Positions 18,642-34,412 of a stretch of DNA of 64,000 nucleotides are shown piece by piece. Below the pieces are notes generated by a model. The model did not search any database and was not told the DNA's origin. It was given only the letters and a program-made list of their open reading frames with translations. The DNA comes from Pseudofrankia saprophytica (GTDB lineage Bacteria; Actinomycetota; Actinomycetes; Frankiales; Frankiaceae): contig NZ_KI912266.1 of assembly GCF_000235425.2 (NCBI RefSeq), positions 384,259 through 448,258 of the forward strand. Reading direction: 5' to 3'. Both the position numbers and the translations under genes were made by a program. Each line of letters begins with the position of its first letter. Position 1 is the first letter of the stretch.

Positions 18642-18677
18642 CGACGGCGGGCGCCCCCGAGGGGACGCCCGCCGTCG
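18642..18677. terminator. Bidirectional terminator between merR gene and rpoC
   Basis: Twelve-base arms CGACGGCGGGCG and complement (18642-18653, 18666-18677) plus an inner CCCC/GGGG pair form a strong hairpin between two convergent genes. It lies 13 bases after the MerR-gene stop and 32 bases after the end of rpoC. No T-tract. Confidence 0.75.
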
Positions 18678-18709
18678 TTCGTGCGGCCGGGGTTACCGGT
18701 TATTACCGA

Positions 18710-22600
<3,891 letters not shown>

Positions 22601-22657
22601 GACTGTCGCCTGCTCTCTCTTTCTCAGTCGGGACGCTCAGTCGGGTCAGCGGGTGCC

Positions 22658-22691
22658 GGCCGGGCCGCCCAGGTAAGCGGGCGGCCCGGCC
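22658..22691 (-). promoter_or_regulatory. Hairpin in the rpoB-rpoC intercistronic region
   Basis: Perfect 13-base arms GGCCGGGCCGCCC (22658-22670) and complement (22679-22691) enclose an 8-base loop. It begins 7 bases after the rpoB stop codon. Since rpoC must be transcribed through it, it is more likely an RNA-processing or attenuation site, or a partial terminator, than a full stop. Confidence 0.6.
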
Positions 22692-22697
22692 AGACCG

Positions 22698-26120
<3,423 letters not shown>

Positions 26121-26649
26121 GGTGGTCCTTCCGGGGGCCTGGCGTCGGGCGGGAGACGCCGAGGAGCCGTCGGGGTGGTCAGGTGATCAGTGTCTCGCCG
26201 CGTTTACACGCGGCGCCAGCGGGGTAGTGCGCAACTCGTCTCTGTGGTGACCGTCACGCCAGATCGATTCGAACGCCGGGACCGTCAGACGTGTTCCGTC
26301 GGTCCCGGTCGCGCGAGGCGCGGCACCAGGAGGTCCGAAGTCGTCTGAGGGCGGGCGTCGGAGCCCGCCGGGCCGGCTGACACCGGCAGGCGGGACGAAC
26401 TAGCTGGGCGGTTCTCTCGTGGATGGGCGGGCAAGGACCACACCGGCTTGTAGCCGGCACGATCACGCTGGCCCCTTTTCGCCGCACAGAGCCCACCAGA
26501 CCAGGTCCCACGGGTACGCGAGCCCACCGGCCCGAACATGCGGCGGCGGGGCGTGGCTTCAGTGGCTCCGCGGGATGAGTACCGGCGGATCCACCACGGC
26601 TGGCGGGAACGAGTCTGAGCGGCTCAGTGCAACGAAAAGGACAGCGCAA
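26121..26649 (-). other. Long 5' leader of rpoB
   Basis: About 530 transcribed bases with no credible reading frame. It holds at least one clean hairpin (GGCGGGC and GCCCGCC, 26350-26369). Nothing recognisable as a known riboswitch was seen. Confidence 0.45.
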
Positions 26650-26655
26650 ACTAGC

Positions 26656-26684
26656 AGTGTAGCCCTAGGCCGCACTGCTGACAA
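26656..26684 (-). promoter_or_regulatory. Housekeeping promoter for rpoBC
   Basis: Leftward -35 TTGTCA (26679-26684) and -10 TACACT (26656-26661) stand exactly 17 bases apart, close to the sigma-70 (HrdB/SigA) consensus. Transcription would start near 26649, giving an rpoB 5' leader of roughly 530 bases. It is the best promoter match seen in this part of the window. Confidence 0.75.
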
Positions 26685-27498
26685 GCCCCGTCGTCATGTC
26701 CGTTGTGCACTACTTTCGCGCTGCTCACTGTCTGCCGCTGACCTGCCGTGTGCCCGCCGCTCCCGCCTTTCCTGTCCGCCCGTCGGCCGCGCGCCCGTCT
26801 GACGCCCACGGCCCTCCGGCCACCGCCACGCTGTGTCGCCATCGTGAGGTCGTCGCGGCCAGCCGACCCCAGGGCCCCAGAGCCCTGGATCGACCGGCCA
26901 CCCGACGCACCGGCTGGTCGGCTGGGTTGCCCCGATGGGAGATACCCTGCCCGACTTCACCAGATCACGGCGGTGGTCCGCCAAATGATGGAACTCCGTT
27001 GTTGGGGATCGAGTCAACCCCTCAGACGGACCCCATGTGCGGGTAGTTACCGTTCTGCCGCCCCCGCCGGGCTGCAACCGTGTCGTCCCGATGTCACACC
27101 GGGCCGGCAACGCCCGGCCATCTGGCCTGTCCCCAGCCCTACGCCGAGCGTCCCACCAGCATCGGACACCCTGGCGGCCGCGGCCACTCCGGAGGACTGG
27201 CGGTGCGCGCCAGCCCGCTGTGCGCTGAACGCCGAATGCGTTCCCTGTGGTTCCGGGCCGAGGCCACCTGGCGGTGGCCGGCCTTGTCGTGGGCCGGTGC
27301 GAGGGACCCGGGGCGCCGGGCTGATGCGCCGTCCCCGGCGGGCGCCCGGCCCGACGGACCGTAACGCATCTCGCCAGAGGCAGGCCACAACCAGGTCGGC
27401 GCGGCGGCGGCCCCGCCGGGGTTCCCGCCGGATCGGTGGAGGTTGCGGGGCCGATCCGGCGGGTCCGGGACTCTTCGCGCCCCGGACATCCCAGCAGA

Positions 27499-27587
27499 CC
27501 TGCCAGATCACGACCTCCCAGATCGGCTTCGCCAATCCGGCAGGGACCCCGTTCGCCGATCTGGCAGGGGACCCCGGCTTCGTGATC
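27499..27587. repeat. Nested palindrome with alternative pairings
   Basis: CCTGCCAGATC (27499-27509) is perfectly complementary to 27558-27568, CCAGATCGGC (27518-27527) to GCCGATCTGG (27555-27564), and GATCACGA (27506-27513) to TCGTGATC (27580-27587). The first two stems compete for the same right arm, so two folds are possible. Confidence 0.7.
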
Positions 27588-27722
27588 CGACAGGCACCCG
27601 GCCGGGCACCGCCTGCCAGGCGCGCAGCGCCCTCCCTGGTGGCACTTCGTCGGTTGGCTGTGGCTGGTCGGTCGCGGTTCGTGCGAGGCGTGGCAGCTGC
27701 CCGTTGGGGTGGGTCTACGTGC

Positions 27723-27779
27723 GGAGACAGGTGGAATTGGGGCGAAAGCGCGGTCGAGGCCCCAATGTTGGCTGCCTCG
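27723..27779. repeat. 57-base palindrome, copy 2 of the dispersed family
   Basis: Same length and plan as the element at 15778-15834: an arm containing AATTGGGGCG, the loop GAAAGCGCGGTCGA, a second arm containing GGCCCCAAT, and the shared end CTGCCTCG. It is less perfectly paired than copy 1. It lies in non-coding DNA. Confidence 0.75.
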
Positions 27780-27903
27780 ACGAAGACCGGGTGCCGAGGA
27801 TGGTGGTCATTGGCTCCCGGCGGTCCCGCCCAGGCCGGCCGCACGAAGTCACGGCCAGGCCAACTCTCGTGGACCTTTGCTGACGAGGCCTGGAAGCCCG
27901 TCT

Positions 27904-27972
27904 GCATACCCAGTTTGTGATCTTCGACGCGCCCAGGAGCTGTGCCGCCGGAAGATCGCGGGCTGGGTATGC
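27904..27972. repeat. Two-tier 69-base palindrome
   Basis: Outer arms GCATACCCAG (27904-27913) and CTGGGTATGC (27963-27972) are perfect. Inside them, after a 5-base gap on each side, GATCTTC (27919-27925) pairs perfectly with GAAGATC (27951-27957). A diverged relative follows at about 28009-28078, which again starts GCATACCCA and ends with a complementary TGTATGGG. Confidence 0.7.
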
Positions 27973-28269
27973 ACAAGTTGGACAAACCGGGCCACGGTGC
28001 GCCAGTTCGCATACCCACTCGACAATCATGGGGTGGATCTCGGCCGTCGCGGCCCGGTGATCGCCAGTTGTGTATGGGGACTGCGCCCGGCTGCCGGCGA
28101 AAGCCGTTCCCGAAGATCCGCGGGAAAGCCTGTCGGGCGCGCAGCGCCTCCCCAGCCGGTTCCGGGCTGATGTATTTGGCGGTGGCTGGGCTGATTCCGG
28201 GCTGACGACGTGGTTGTGCTGACGCTGCGCTGATGCGCCGTCGACGGGCACGGATCAGACGGGGAAAGC

Positions 28270-28310
28270 ACGAAGCGAGCCCGGTGGCGGGGCCACCGGG
28301 CTCGCTTCGT
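28270..28310 (-). terminator. Terminator of the rplJL transcript
   Basis: A perfect 19-base-pair stem (28270-28288 with 28292-28310) and a 3-base loop begins 27 bases after the rplL stop codon. It separates rplJL from rpoBC, which have their own promoter. Confidence 0.85.
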
Positions 28311-28337
28311 CGCACGGCCAGAGCGGCCGCGCGGGTG

Positions 28338-28730
28338 CTACTTGACGGTGACCTTGGCGCCGGCGCCCTCGAGGGCCGCCTTGGCCTTGTCCGCCGCCTC
28401 CTTGGTGGCCTTCTCCAGGACCGGCTTCGGCGCGCCGTCCACGAGGTCCTTGGCCTCCTTGAGGCCCAGGCTCGTCAGGGCGCGGACCTCCTTGATGACC
28501 TGGATCTTCTTGTCGCCAGCGGCCTCGAGGATGACGTCGAACTCGTCCTTCTCCTCCTCGGCCGGGGCAGCCTCGCCGCCGCCACCCGGGCCCGCGACGG
28601 CCGCGACGGCGACCGGGGCGGCGGCGGTGACGCCGAAGGTGTCCTCGAACTGCTTCACGAACTCGGACAGCTCGAGCAGCGTCATCTCCTTGAACGCGTC
28701 GAGCAGGTCGCCTGTCGAGAGCTTCGCCAT
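28338..28730 (-). CDS. rplL: 50S ribosomal protein L7/L12
   Basis: Stalk protein that recruits translation GTPases. The 130-residue product has the helical dimerisation N-terminus ([20 protein letters not shown]), an Ala/Gly-rich hinge (about 40-58) and the factor-binding C-terminal domain ([20 protein letters not shown]). Last gene of its transcript; a strong terminator follows. It starts 119 bases after rplJ ends. Confidence 0.98.
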   Translation of the reverse strand: MAKLSTGDLLDAFKEMTLLELSEFVKQFEDTFGVTAAAPVAVAAVAGPGGGGEAAPAEEEKDEFDVILEAAGDKKIQVIKEVRALTSLGLKEAKDLVDGAPKPVLEKATKEAADKAKAALEGAGAKVTVK

Positions 28731-28849
28731 GATGGCGGTTCCTTCCTGTTCTGTGACTTGGATCGTCGTGGTGCGGTCCGGCGGCCGGGCCGCATGGTCT
28801 GGCCGCCGTCGCGGGTGATACCTGGCTGGCTTGTCGCCGGCCGGGACGG

Positions 28850-29425
28850 CTACTCGACGGAGACGGCCTCGGCAGGCGTCTCGGCCGAAGCCTCGGCGGC
28901 GCCACCGGCCTCCGCCTCGCGCTTGGCGCGCAGCGCCTCGGCGAGCCGGGCAGCCTGCGACAGCGGCGCGGCGAACAGGCCGACGGCCTTGGCCAGCGAG
29001 CCGTTCATGGCGCCGGCCAGCTTGGCCAGCAGGACCTCGCGGGACTCGACGTCGGCGAGCTTGCGGATGTCGTCAGCCGACATCGCCTTGCCCTCGACGA
29101 AGCCGCCCTTGACGACCAGGGCCGGGTTCGCGCGGGCGAAGTCCCGAAGGCCCTTGGCCGCCTCGACCGGGTCGCCGCCGACGAACGCGACGGCGGTCGG
29201 CCCGACGAGCAGCTCGTCGATGCCGGTCACGCCGGCCCGCTCGGCAGCGATCTTGGTGAGGGTGTTCTTGACGACCGCGTACTTGGTGCTGGCGCCCAGC
29301 GACCGGCGCAGCTCAGTGATCTGGCTGACGGTCATGCCGCGGTACTCGGTCAGGACGGCCGCGGTGGAGCCACGGAACTGGTCGGTGATCTCCGCCACGG
29401 CGGCGCTCTTCTCAGGGTTCGCCAT
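28850..29425 (-). CDS. rplJ: 50S ribosomal protein L10
   Basis: Anchors the L7/L12 stalk. The 191-residue product has the RNA-binding N-terminal half ([20 protein letters not shown]) and a C-terminal helix for L7/L12 dimers. The last 25 residues are Ala/Glu-rich, a common extension. Autoregulation through the 5' leader is expected from the family; a stem with the features of an attenuator lies 60-85 bases upstream. Confidence 0.97.
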   Translation of the reverse strand: MANPEKSAAVAEITDQFRGSTAAVLTEYRGMTVSQITELRRSLGASTKYAVVKNTLTKIAAERAGVTGIDELLVGPTAVAFVGGDPVEAAKGLRDFARANPALVVKGGFVEGKAMSADDIRKLADVESREVLLAKLAGAMNGSLAKAVGLFAAPLSQAARLAEALRAKREAEAGGAAEASAETPAEAVSVE

Positions 29426-29484
29426 CGGGCTCCTTGTGGGGAACGGTGCCGGCCGTACCCGAAAGCCCCTCGAGAAACGACGAA

Positions 29485-29509
29485 CGCCCCGGCGCAGGCG
29501 CTCGGGGCG
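29485..29509 (-). promoter_or_regulatory. Attenuator-like hairpin in the rplJ leader
   Basis: A 25-base stem-loop with outer arms CGCCCC and GGGGCG lies 60-84 bases before the rplJ start and is followed, reading leftward, by a T/C-rich stretch. Leader regulation by L10-L12 binding is known in many bacteria. The upstream leader sequence (about 29515-29620) may form the L10-binding fold, but I could not confirm the consensus. Confidence 0.4.
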
Positions 29510-29680
29510 GGATTCCGTACTCGCGGGGCTGGCACCTGGTGGGCCCGCCGCCTCGGCGTACGGTTCGCGTCCGTCACCTGCGCGGGCCGCCCGGACGTGT
29601 CTCCGGGACCTTCGGTCGTCCTCCCCGGCGGAGCGGGCGGACGGCGACCAGCGGTCTGTGGTGTGGAACTACTACCAATA

Positions 29681-29770
29681 CTACAGCTCCCAAACCACAC
29701 ACCGGTGGCGCCCGGCCGCATCCCTCAAACCACACACCGGTCACGCCCGGTACAGCTCTCAAACCACACA
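29681..29770 (-). repeat. Tandem 34-35-base repeats upstream of rplJ
   Basis: The phrase CAAACCACACACCGGT(GG/CA)CGCCCGG occurs at 29691-29715 and 29726-29750, and its first 11 bases again at 29760-29770, with TACAGCTC directly before copies 1 and 3. In the direction of rplJ each unit reads TGTGTGGTTTGRGRG. The copies lie 265-345 bases upstream of rplJ, where promoter or regulator sites would be expected. Confidence 0.75.
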
Positions 29771-30087
29771 TGCTTTGCCGGTCAGAGCAGAAGGTTGTTT
29801 CTGGTTCGCTCCGTCCGGGCGGCGCGCTCCGGCCCCTTACTCGCTTCGCTCCCAAGGGACCTCCGCGCGCCGTCCTCCTCCGCTCACGGGCGCTCCGGCG
29901 ACCTCGCTGCGGCCCGACCCACCTCGCTTCGCTCGTGGGCCGGGCCTCCGCGAGGCACGCCTCCGCGCCCGCACGGTCGCCTACCGCTGAACGTCACCAA
30001 ACCAAAGCAGGCTCGTCCGTCGGGCCACTTCGCTTCGCTCGTGGCGGGTCTCCCGGCCAGGGTGATTACGTGACCCGCCGAACGGGA
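29771..30087. other. Non-coding region between rplA terminator and the rplJ upstream repeats
   Basis: About 300 bases. It has repeated short phrases of the type TTCGCTTCGCTC(G/C) (three times between 29830 and 30050), common in GC-rich intergenic DNA. The open frames on both strands are not supported by homology. Confidence 0.5.
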
Positions 30088-30120
30088 CGAGCCGTGCCGG
30101 TCTAAGACCGGCACGGCTCG
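30088..30120 (-). terminator. Terminator downstream of rplA
   Basis: A perfect 15-base stem (CGAGCCGTGCCGGTC, 30088-30102, with 30106-30120) and the 3-base loop TAA lie 40 bases beyond the rplA stop codon. It ends the rplKA transcript. Confidence 0.85.
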
Positions 30121-30159
30121 GCGCGCGTATCAGGAGGTAGGCCCCAGGGGGCGGGCGGC

Positions 30160-30876
30160 TCAGCTCGCGGCCGCGTCCTCCAGGAGGTTGCGGGTGCGGT
30201 TCGGGTCGACCGAGATGCCGGGGCCCATGGTGGTGGCGATGGTGATCTTCTTCAGGTAGCGGCCCTTGGCCGCGGACGGCTTCACTCGCACGATCTCGTC
30301 GAGCGCGACGCCGTAGTTCTCGACGAGCTGCTGCGCGGTGAAGTTCGTCTTCCCGATGACGATGTGCAGGTTGTTCTGCTTGTCGATCTTGAAGTTGATC
30401 TTACCGCCCTTGATCTCCTTGACCACCTTCGTGACGTCGAGCGTCACGGTGCCGGTCTTGGGGTTGGGCATCAGGCCACGCGGGCCGAGGATCCGGGCGA
30501 TCCGGCCGACCTTGGCCATCTGGTCGGGGGTCGCGACGGCGGCGTCGAAGTCCAGGAAGCCCTCCTGGATCCGGGCCACCAGGTCGTCGCTGCCGACGAC
30601 GTCCGCGCCGGCCGCCTGCGCCTCGGCGGCCTTCTCACCGGCGGCGAACACCACGACCCGCGGCGACTTGCCGGTGCCGTGCGGCAGGTTCACCGTGCCA
30701 CGGACCATCTGGTCGGCCTTGCGGGCGTCGACGCCGAGCCGGAAGGCGACCTCGACGGTCGCGTCGAACTTGGTGGCCGACGTCTCCCTCGCGAGGTTCG
30801 CGGCCTCCAGCGGGCTGTACAGCTTCTCCGGGTCGATCTTCTCGGCCGCCGCCCGGTATGCCTTGCTGCGCTTCAT
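30160..30876 (-). CDS. rplA: 50S ribosomal protein L1
   Basis: Mobile stalk protein that handles E-site tRNA; often a repressor of its own operon. The 238-residue product starts [20 protein letters not shown] and has the signature [14 protein letters not shown] and the end [20 protein letters not shown]. It follows rplK after 102 bases that contain two small GC-rich hairpins. Confidence 0.98.
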   Translation of the reverse strand: MKRSKAYRAAAEKIDPEKLYSPLEAANLARETSATKFDATVEVAFRLGVDARKADQMVRGTVNLPHGTGKSPRVVVFAAGEKAAEAQAAGADVVGSDDLVARIQEGFLDFDAAVATPDQMAKVGRIARILGPRGLMPNPKTGTVTLDVTKVVKEIKGGKINFKIDKQNNLHIVIGKTNFTAQQLVENYGVALDEIVRVKPSAAKGRYLKKITIATTMGPGISVDPNRTRNLLEDAAAS

Positions 30877-30978
30877 TGCTTCTCCTCGTGGTCCTGGCGG
30901 GCCCCCCAGGCAGACGCCTGGCGCCCTCCCACCGGTGGGACTGGCTGCCTTTGCCGTACCGCCGTGCTCTCGCCCGGC

Positions 30979-31413
30979 CTACTTCTCGACGACGATGCCC
31001 ATGGAGCGGGCGGTGCCGGCGATGATCTGCTCCGCGGCCTCGATGGTGGTGGCGTTGAGGTCGGGCATCTTCATCGTGGCGATCTCGCGCAGCTGCGTCG
31101 CGTTCAGCTTCGCCACCTTGTCACGGTGCGGCGTCGCGCTGCCCTTGTCGACACCGGCGGCCTTGAGGATCAGCCTCGCGGCCGGCGGGGTCTTGGTGAC
31201 GAAGGTGAACGAGCGGTCGTCGTAGACCGTGATCTCGACCGGCACGACGTTGCCGACCTGCGACTCGGTCGCCGCGTTGTACTGCTTGACGAACTCCATG
31301 ATGTTGACGCCATGCTGGCCGAGCGCCGGGCCCACCGGGGGCGCTGGGGTGGCCTTGCCGGCGTTGATCTGGAGCTTGATCACCGCAGTGATCTTCTTCT
31401 TCTTGGGAGGCAT
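30979..31413 (-). CDS. rplK: 50S ribosomal protein L11
   Basis: Part of the GTPase-associated centre and needed for RelA activation; the thiostrepton site involves its proline-rich N-terminal domain, here [20 protein letters not shown]. The product has 144 residues and the C-terminal rRNA-binding domain ([20 protein letters not shown]). It starts 52 bases after nusG. Confidence 0.98.
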   Translation of the reverse strand: MPPKKKKITAVIKLQINAGKATPAPPVGPALGQHGVNIMEFVKQYNAATESQVGNVVPVEITVYDDRSFTFVTKTPPAARLILKAAGVDKGSATPHRDKVAKLNATQLREIATMKMPDLNATTIEAAEQIIAGTARSMGIVVEK

Positions 31414-31465
31414 CTCGTTCTTCCTGAACTTTCGGTGGCCCAGCCCGGCGGCCCACCGGGACGGA

Positions 31466-32248
31466 TCAGATCTTCGCGACCTGGTTGAACTGCAGCTCGA
31501 CCGGCGTCTCGCGGCCGAAGATGGAGACCAGCACCTTCAGCCGCTGGGCATCCGTGTTGATCTCGCTGATGGTCGCCGGCAGCGTCGCGAACGGCCCATC
31601 CATCACGGTGACGGACTCGCCGACCTCGAACTCCTGCACCTTGACCGTCTCGACCTTCTTCTCCTTCTTCGCCACCGGGGCGAGGATGGAGAGCACCTCC
31701 TCCTTGCGCAGCGGGGAGGGCTTGTTGGTCAGGCCGACGAACCCGGTCACGCCGGGGGTGTTGCGCACAGCGGACCAGGACTGGTCGGTCAGGTCCATCC
31801 GGACGTAGATGTAGCCCGGGTACTTCTTCTGCAGGACCAGCTGGCGCTTGCCGTTCTTGACGACCGGCACCTCCTCGAGCGGCACCTCGATCTGGAAGAT
31901 GAAGTCCTCCATGTTGAGGCTGGAGATCCGGGTCTCGAGGTTGGTCTTGACCTTGTTCTCGTAGCCCGCGTACGAGTGGATCACGTACCACTCGCCGGGT
32001 GCGTCCTCGAGAGCTCGACGCAGCTCGTCGGCGTCGTCCTCGTCATCGGCGGCGGCGACGCTGGCGGAGCTGGGGGTGGCAGGCGAGCCGGCGGTCAGGC
32101 CGGCCGGCGCGGCGGCCGTGTCGTCCTCATCCGGCGCGGCGCCGGCGTCCGTGCTCGCCACCTCGTCGTTCTCGAACGCCGCGAGCGGGCTGAGACTGTC
32201 GAGAGCCTCCCCCTGCTCGGAGGCGGCATGCTCGGGAGACTGGGACAC
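31466..32248 (-). CDS. nusG: Transcription termination/antitermination protein NusG
   Basis: Binds RNA polymerase and couples it to Rho or the ribosome. The conserved part starts at [20 protein letters not shown] and ends with a KOW domain ([20 protein letters not shown]). The GTG at 32248, with an AAGGA site 8 bases upstream, gives 260 residues; a longer frame to 32446 lacks support. About 80 residues before the NGN domain are acidic and Ala-rich, a usual actinobacterial extension. Order secE-nusG-rplK-rplA is standard. Confidence 0.93.
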   Translation of the reverse strand: MSQSPEHAASEQGEALDSLSPLAAFENDEVASTDAGAAPDEDDTAAAPAGLTAGSPATPSSASVAAADDEDDADELRRALEDAPGEWYVIHSYAGYENKVKTNLETRISSLNMEDFIFQIEVPLEEVPVVKNGKRQLVLQKKYPGYIYVRMDLTDQSWSAVRNTPGVTGFVGLTNKPSPLRKEEVLSILAPVAKKEKKVETVKVQEFEVGESVTVMDGPFATLPATISEINTDAQRLKVLVSIFGRETPVELQFNQVAKI

Positions 32249-32548
32249 GCGGACGATCCTTACTCGTGTGGTCGCCCGCGGAGCACGTTCGGTTACGTGC
32301 GCCTCCGGGCGGATGCGCTGGCTCGTGGCTTTGACTCGGACCTTGACTCGGACTTCGCGGCTCGTACTTGTCGGTGCTGGCGGGCTGACGCTGGCGGAGC
32401 GACCGTCTGACCCACATCCAGTAGTACCCCGACTCGCGCGAGGCACCGGCCCGACCGGTCACGGTCGAACCTCCGCGCCCGCCCTTCCGAGCCGGTCGGC
32501 ACCGGCCACGGACCGCCAGCACCGCCGCATCCGGCGGGCACGGACCGG

Positions 32549-32797
32549 TCAGCCGAAGATCTGGAGCACCAGCTTCGTGAGGCCGAAGTCGAGGGAGGCC
32601 ACGATCGCGGTCATCACGGACACGAAGATGAGCACGACCACCACGTAGGTGATCAGCTCAGTCCGGCTCGGATAGACGACCTTCCGCAGCTCCGCCACGA
32701 CCTCGCGGTAGAACCGCAACGGTGTCGTACGACGCCGGCCGCTCGCCCGCGCGGGCTGCTTGGCCCGCGGGGCCGCGTCAGTGTCGGTCGCCGCCAC
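32549..32797 (-). CDS. secE: Preprotein translocase subunit SecE
   Basis: Small essential clamp of the SecYEG channel. The 82-residue product has a basic N-terminal region, the conserved amphipathic helix FYREVVAELRKVVYPSRTEL and one membrane span (TYVVVVLIFVSVMTAIVASL). It lies between tRNA-Trp and nusG, as in most actinobacteria. Confidence 0.97.
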   Translation of the reverse strand: MAATDTDAAPRAKQPARASGRRRTTPLRFYREVVAELRKVVYPSRTELITYVVVVLIFVSVMTAIVASLDFGLTKLVLQIFG

Positions 32798-32830
32798 AGC
32801 TCTTCACCACTCTCGATCGTCTGACCTGCG

Positions 32831-32903
32831 CAGGGGCGACAGGACTCGAACCTGCAACCGCCGGTTTTGGAGACCGGTGCTCTACCAATTGAGCCACGCC
32901 CCT
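32831..32903 (-). tRNA. tRNA-Trp (CCA)
   Basis: The complement folds as a 73-base tRNA: acceptor AGGGGCG/CGCCCCT, D arm with GGCTCAATTGGTAGAGC, anticodon stem CCGGT/ACCGG with loop CTCCAAA, and T arm CAGG-TTCGAGT-CCTG. The discriminator is G. Anticodon CCA decodes UGG. The 3' CCA is not encoded. Located directly upstream of secE. Confidence 0.97.
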
Positions 32904-33090
32904 TGGAGCTACCCGGGCCTGACTCCGCCTGGTAACTACTCGCGCTGCCTGGCTACCAGCGGTTAGCTACCAGCAGGCGCGCACGTACACCGGCGATGAC
33001 GGCCCGAGCGGATCGAGCATACCCCCTGGAGGCGAGCAGGCCCCGCCTGGCTCACACGAGGCTCCCAACATCTCTGGCAGCATGGTCGCC

Positions 33091-34290
33091 ATGAGCAGGA
33101 TCTCGCGCCGCATCGGCGGCATCGCCCCATCCGCCACTCTCGCCGTCGACGCCACCGCCAAGGCGCTGCGCGCCGCGGGCCGCGACGTGATCGGGTTCGG
33201 CGCGGGCGAGCCCGACTTCCCGACCCCGGACCACATCGTGGCCGCCGCGGAGAAGGCATGCCGGGACGTGAAGATGCACCACTACACCCCGGCCGGCGGC
33301 CTGCCCGAGCTGAAGGAGGCCGTCGCCGAGAAGACCCGCCGCGACTCGGGCCTCGCCGTCGAGCCGAGCCAGGTGCTCATCACCAACGGCGGCAAGCAGG
33401 CCGTCTACGAGGCGTTCGCGACCCTGCTGGACCCGGGCGACGAGGTGCTGCTGCCCGCCCCGTACTGGACCACCTACCCGGAGGCGATCCGGCTCGCCGG
33501 CGGCGTGCCGGTCGACGTCGTCACCGGCCCCGAGCAGGGCTACCGGGTGACCGTCGAGCAGTTGGAGGCCGCGCGCACGCCGCGCACGAAGGTCCTGCTG
33601 TTCTGCTCGCCGTCGAACCCGACCGGCGCGGTGCACAGCCCCGAGGAGGTGCGCGCGATCGGCCAGTGGGCCGTCGAGGCCGGCCTCTGGGTGGTCACCG
33701 ACGAGATCTACGAGCACCTGGTGTACGGCGACGCGCGGTTCACGTCGCTGCCGGTCGAGGTGCCCGAGATCGCCGACCGGTGCGTGGTGCTCAACGGAGT
33801 GGCCAAGACCTACGCGATGACGGGTTGGCGGGTCGGCTGGCTGATCGGCCCGGCGGACGTCGTGAAGGCGGCTTCGAACCTGCAGTCGCACCTGACGTCG
33901 AACGTCGCGAACGTCTCCCAGGTGGCGGCGCTGGCCGCCGTCGCCGGCCCGCTGGACGCGGTGGCCGAGATGCGCAAGTCCTTCGACCGGCGCCGGCTCG
34001 CCATGCACGGGATGCTCAGCGACATTCCCGGCGTGCGCTGCCCGCTGCCGGAGGGCGCCTTCTACGCCTACCCATCCCTGCGGGACGTCGTCGGCCGGAC
34101 GATCCGTGGCAGGACGCCGGCGTCGTCGAACGAGCTCTGCCAGGTGATCCTCGAGGAGGTCGGGGTGGCGATCGTCCCCGGCGAGGCCTTCGGCACCCCC
34201 GGCTACGCCAGGCTTTCGTACGCCCTCGGCGACGACGACCTCGCCGAGGGTGTGCGCCGCATCGCCACCCTCCTGGGCGAAGCGGTCTGA
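33091..34290 (+). CDS. aspC: Pyridoxal-phosphate aspartate aminotransferase (class I, subgroup 1b type)
   Basis: Predicted to transfer amino groups between aspartate and 2-oxoglutarate. The roughly 399-residue product has the family blocks [62 protein letters not shown] and the PLP-lysine motif [16 protein letters not shown], ending with [16 protein letters not shown] (substrate Arg). ATG at 33091 (MSRISRR) is preferred; another ATG three codons upstream is possible. A similar gene lies beside secE in Streptomyces. Transcribed away from secE. Confidence 0.92.
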   Translation: MSRISRRIGGIAPSATLAVDATAKALRAAGRDVIGFGAGEPDFPTPDHIVAAAEKACRDVKMHHYTPAGGLPELKEAVAEKTRRDSGLAVEPSQVLITNGGKQAVYEAFATLLDPGDEVLLPAPYWTTYPEAIRLAGGVPVDVVTGPEQGYRVTVEQLEAARTPRTKVLLFCSPSNPTGAVHSPEEVRAIGQWAVEAGLWVVTDEIYEHLVYGDARFTSLPVEVPEIADRCVVLNGVAKTYAMTGWRVGWLIGPADVVKAASNLQSHLTSNVANVSQVAALAAVAGPLDAVAEMRKSFDRRRLAMHGMLSDIPGVRCPLPEGAFYAYPSLRDVVGRTIRGRTPASSNELCQVILEEVGVAIVPGEAFGTPGYARLSYALGDDDLAEGVRRIATLLGEAV

Positions 34291-34412
34291 GACCGCCCCC
34301 GCGACGGGCGGTCCGCGCCCGTCGCGGGGCAGGTTCTCCGCGTCTTCCCCACGTCCGCTTCTCCAGGTCCGCCCGCCGGCCGCTGAGCCTCGCCGGCCGT
34401 GGGGCCGGTTCG

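Larger units (their letters stand above)
26685..28269. other. Repeat-rich non-coding island between rpoB promoter and rplL
   Basis: About 1.6 kb. Two long open frames overlap here on opposite strands (390 and 422 codons), but neither has family similarity or a ribosome-binding site, and both run through palindromes, so they are treated as chance frames in GC-rich DNA. The right half (27.48-28.16 kb) is a chain of palindromes and a repeated phrase GCCTGYCRGGCGCGCAGCGC (27611 and 28129). A further leftward promoter-like pair, TTGACT and TTCCAT 18 bases apart, lies at 26988-27017. Confidence 0.55.

Noticed and set aside
26748..27920. A 390-codon open frame on the plus strand
   Set aside because: No family similarity, no ribosome-binding site, runs through several palindromes, and overlaps an equally long frame on the other strand; expected by chance in GC-rich DNA.
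27047..28315. A 422-codon open frame on the minus strand upstream of rpoB
   Set aside because: Its sequence is Arg/Pro/Ala-rich without recognisable domain, and it crosses the rplL terminator and the palindromes.
29681..29770. Repeats upstream of rplJ considered as a CRISPR array
   Set aside because: Only two full copies, spacers of about 10 bases, similar spacers, no cas genes in the window.
29434..30105. A 223-codon plus-strand frame between rplJ and rplA
   Set aside because: It covers the rplJ leader and tandem repeats and ends at the rplA terminator; no protein features.
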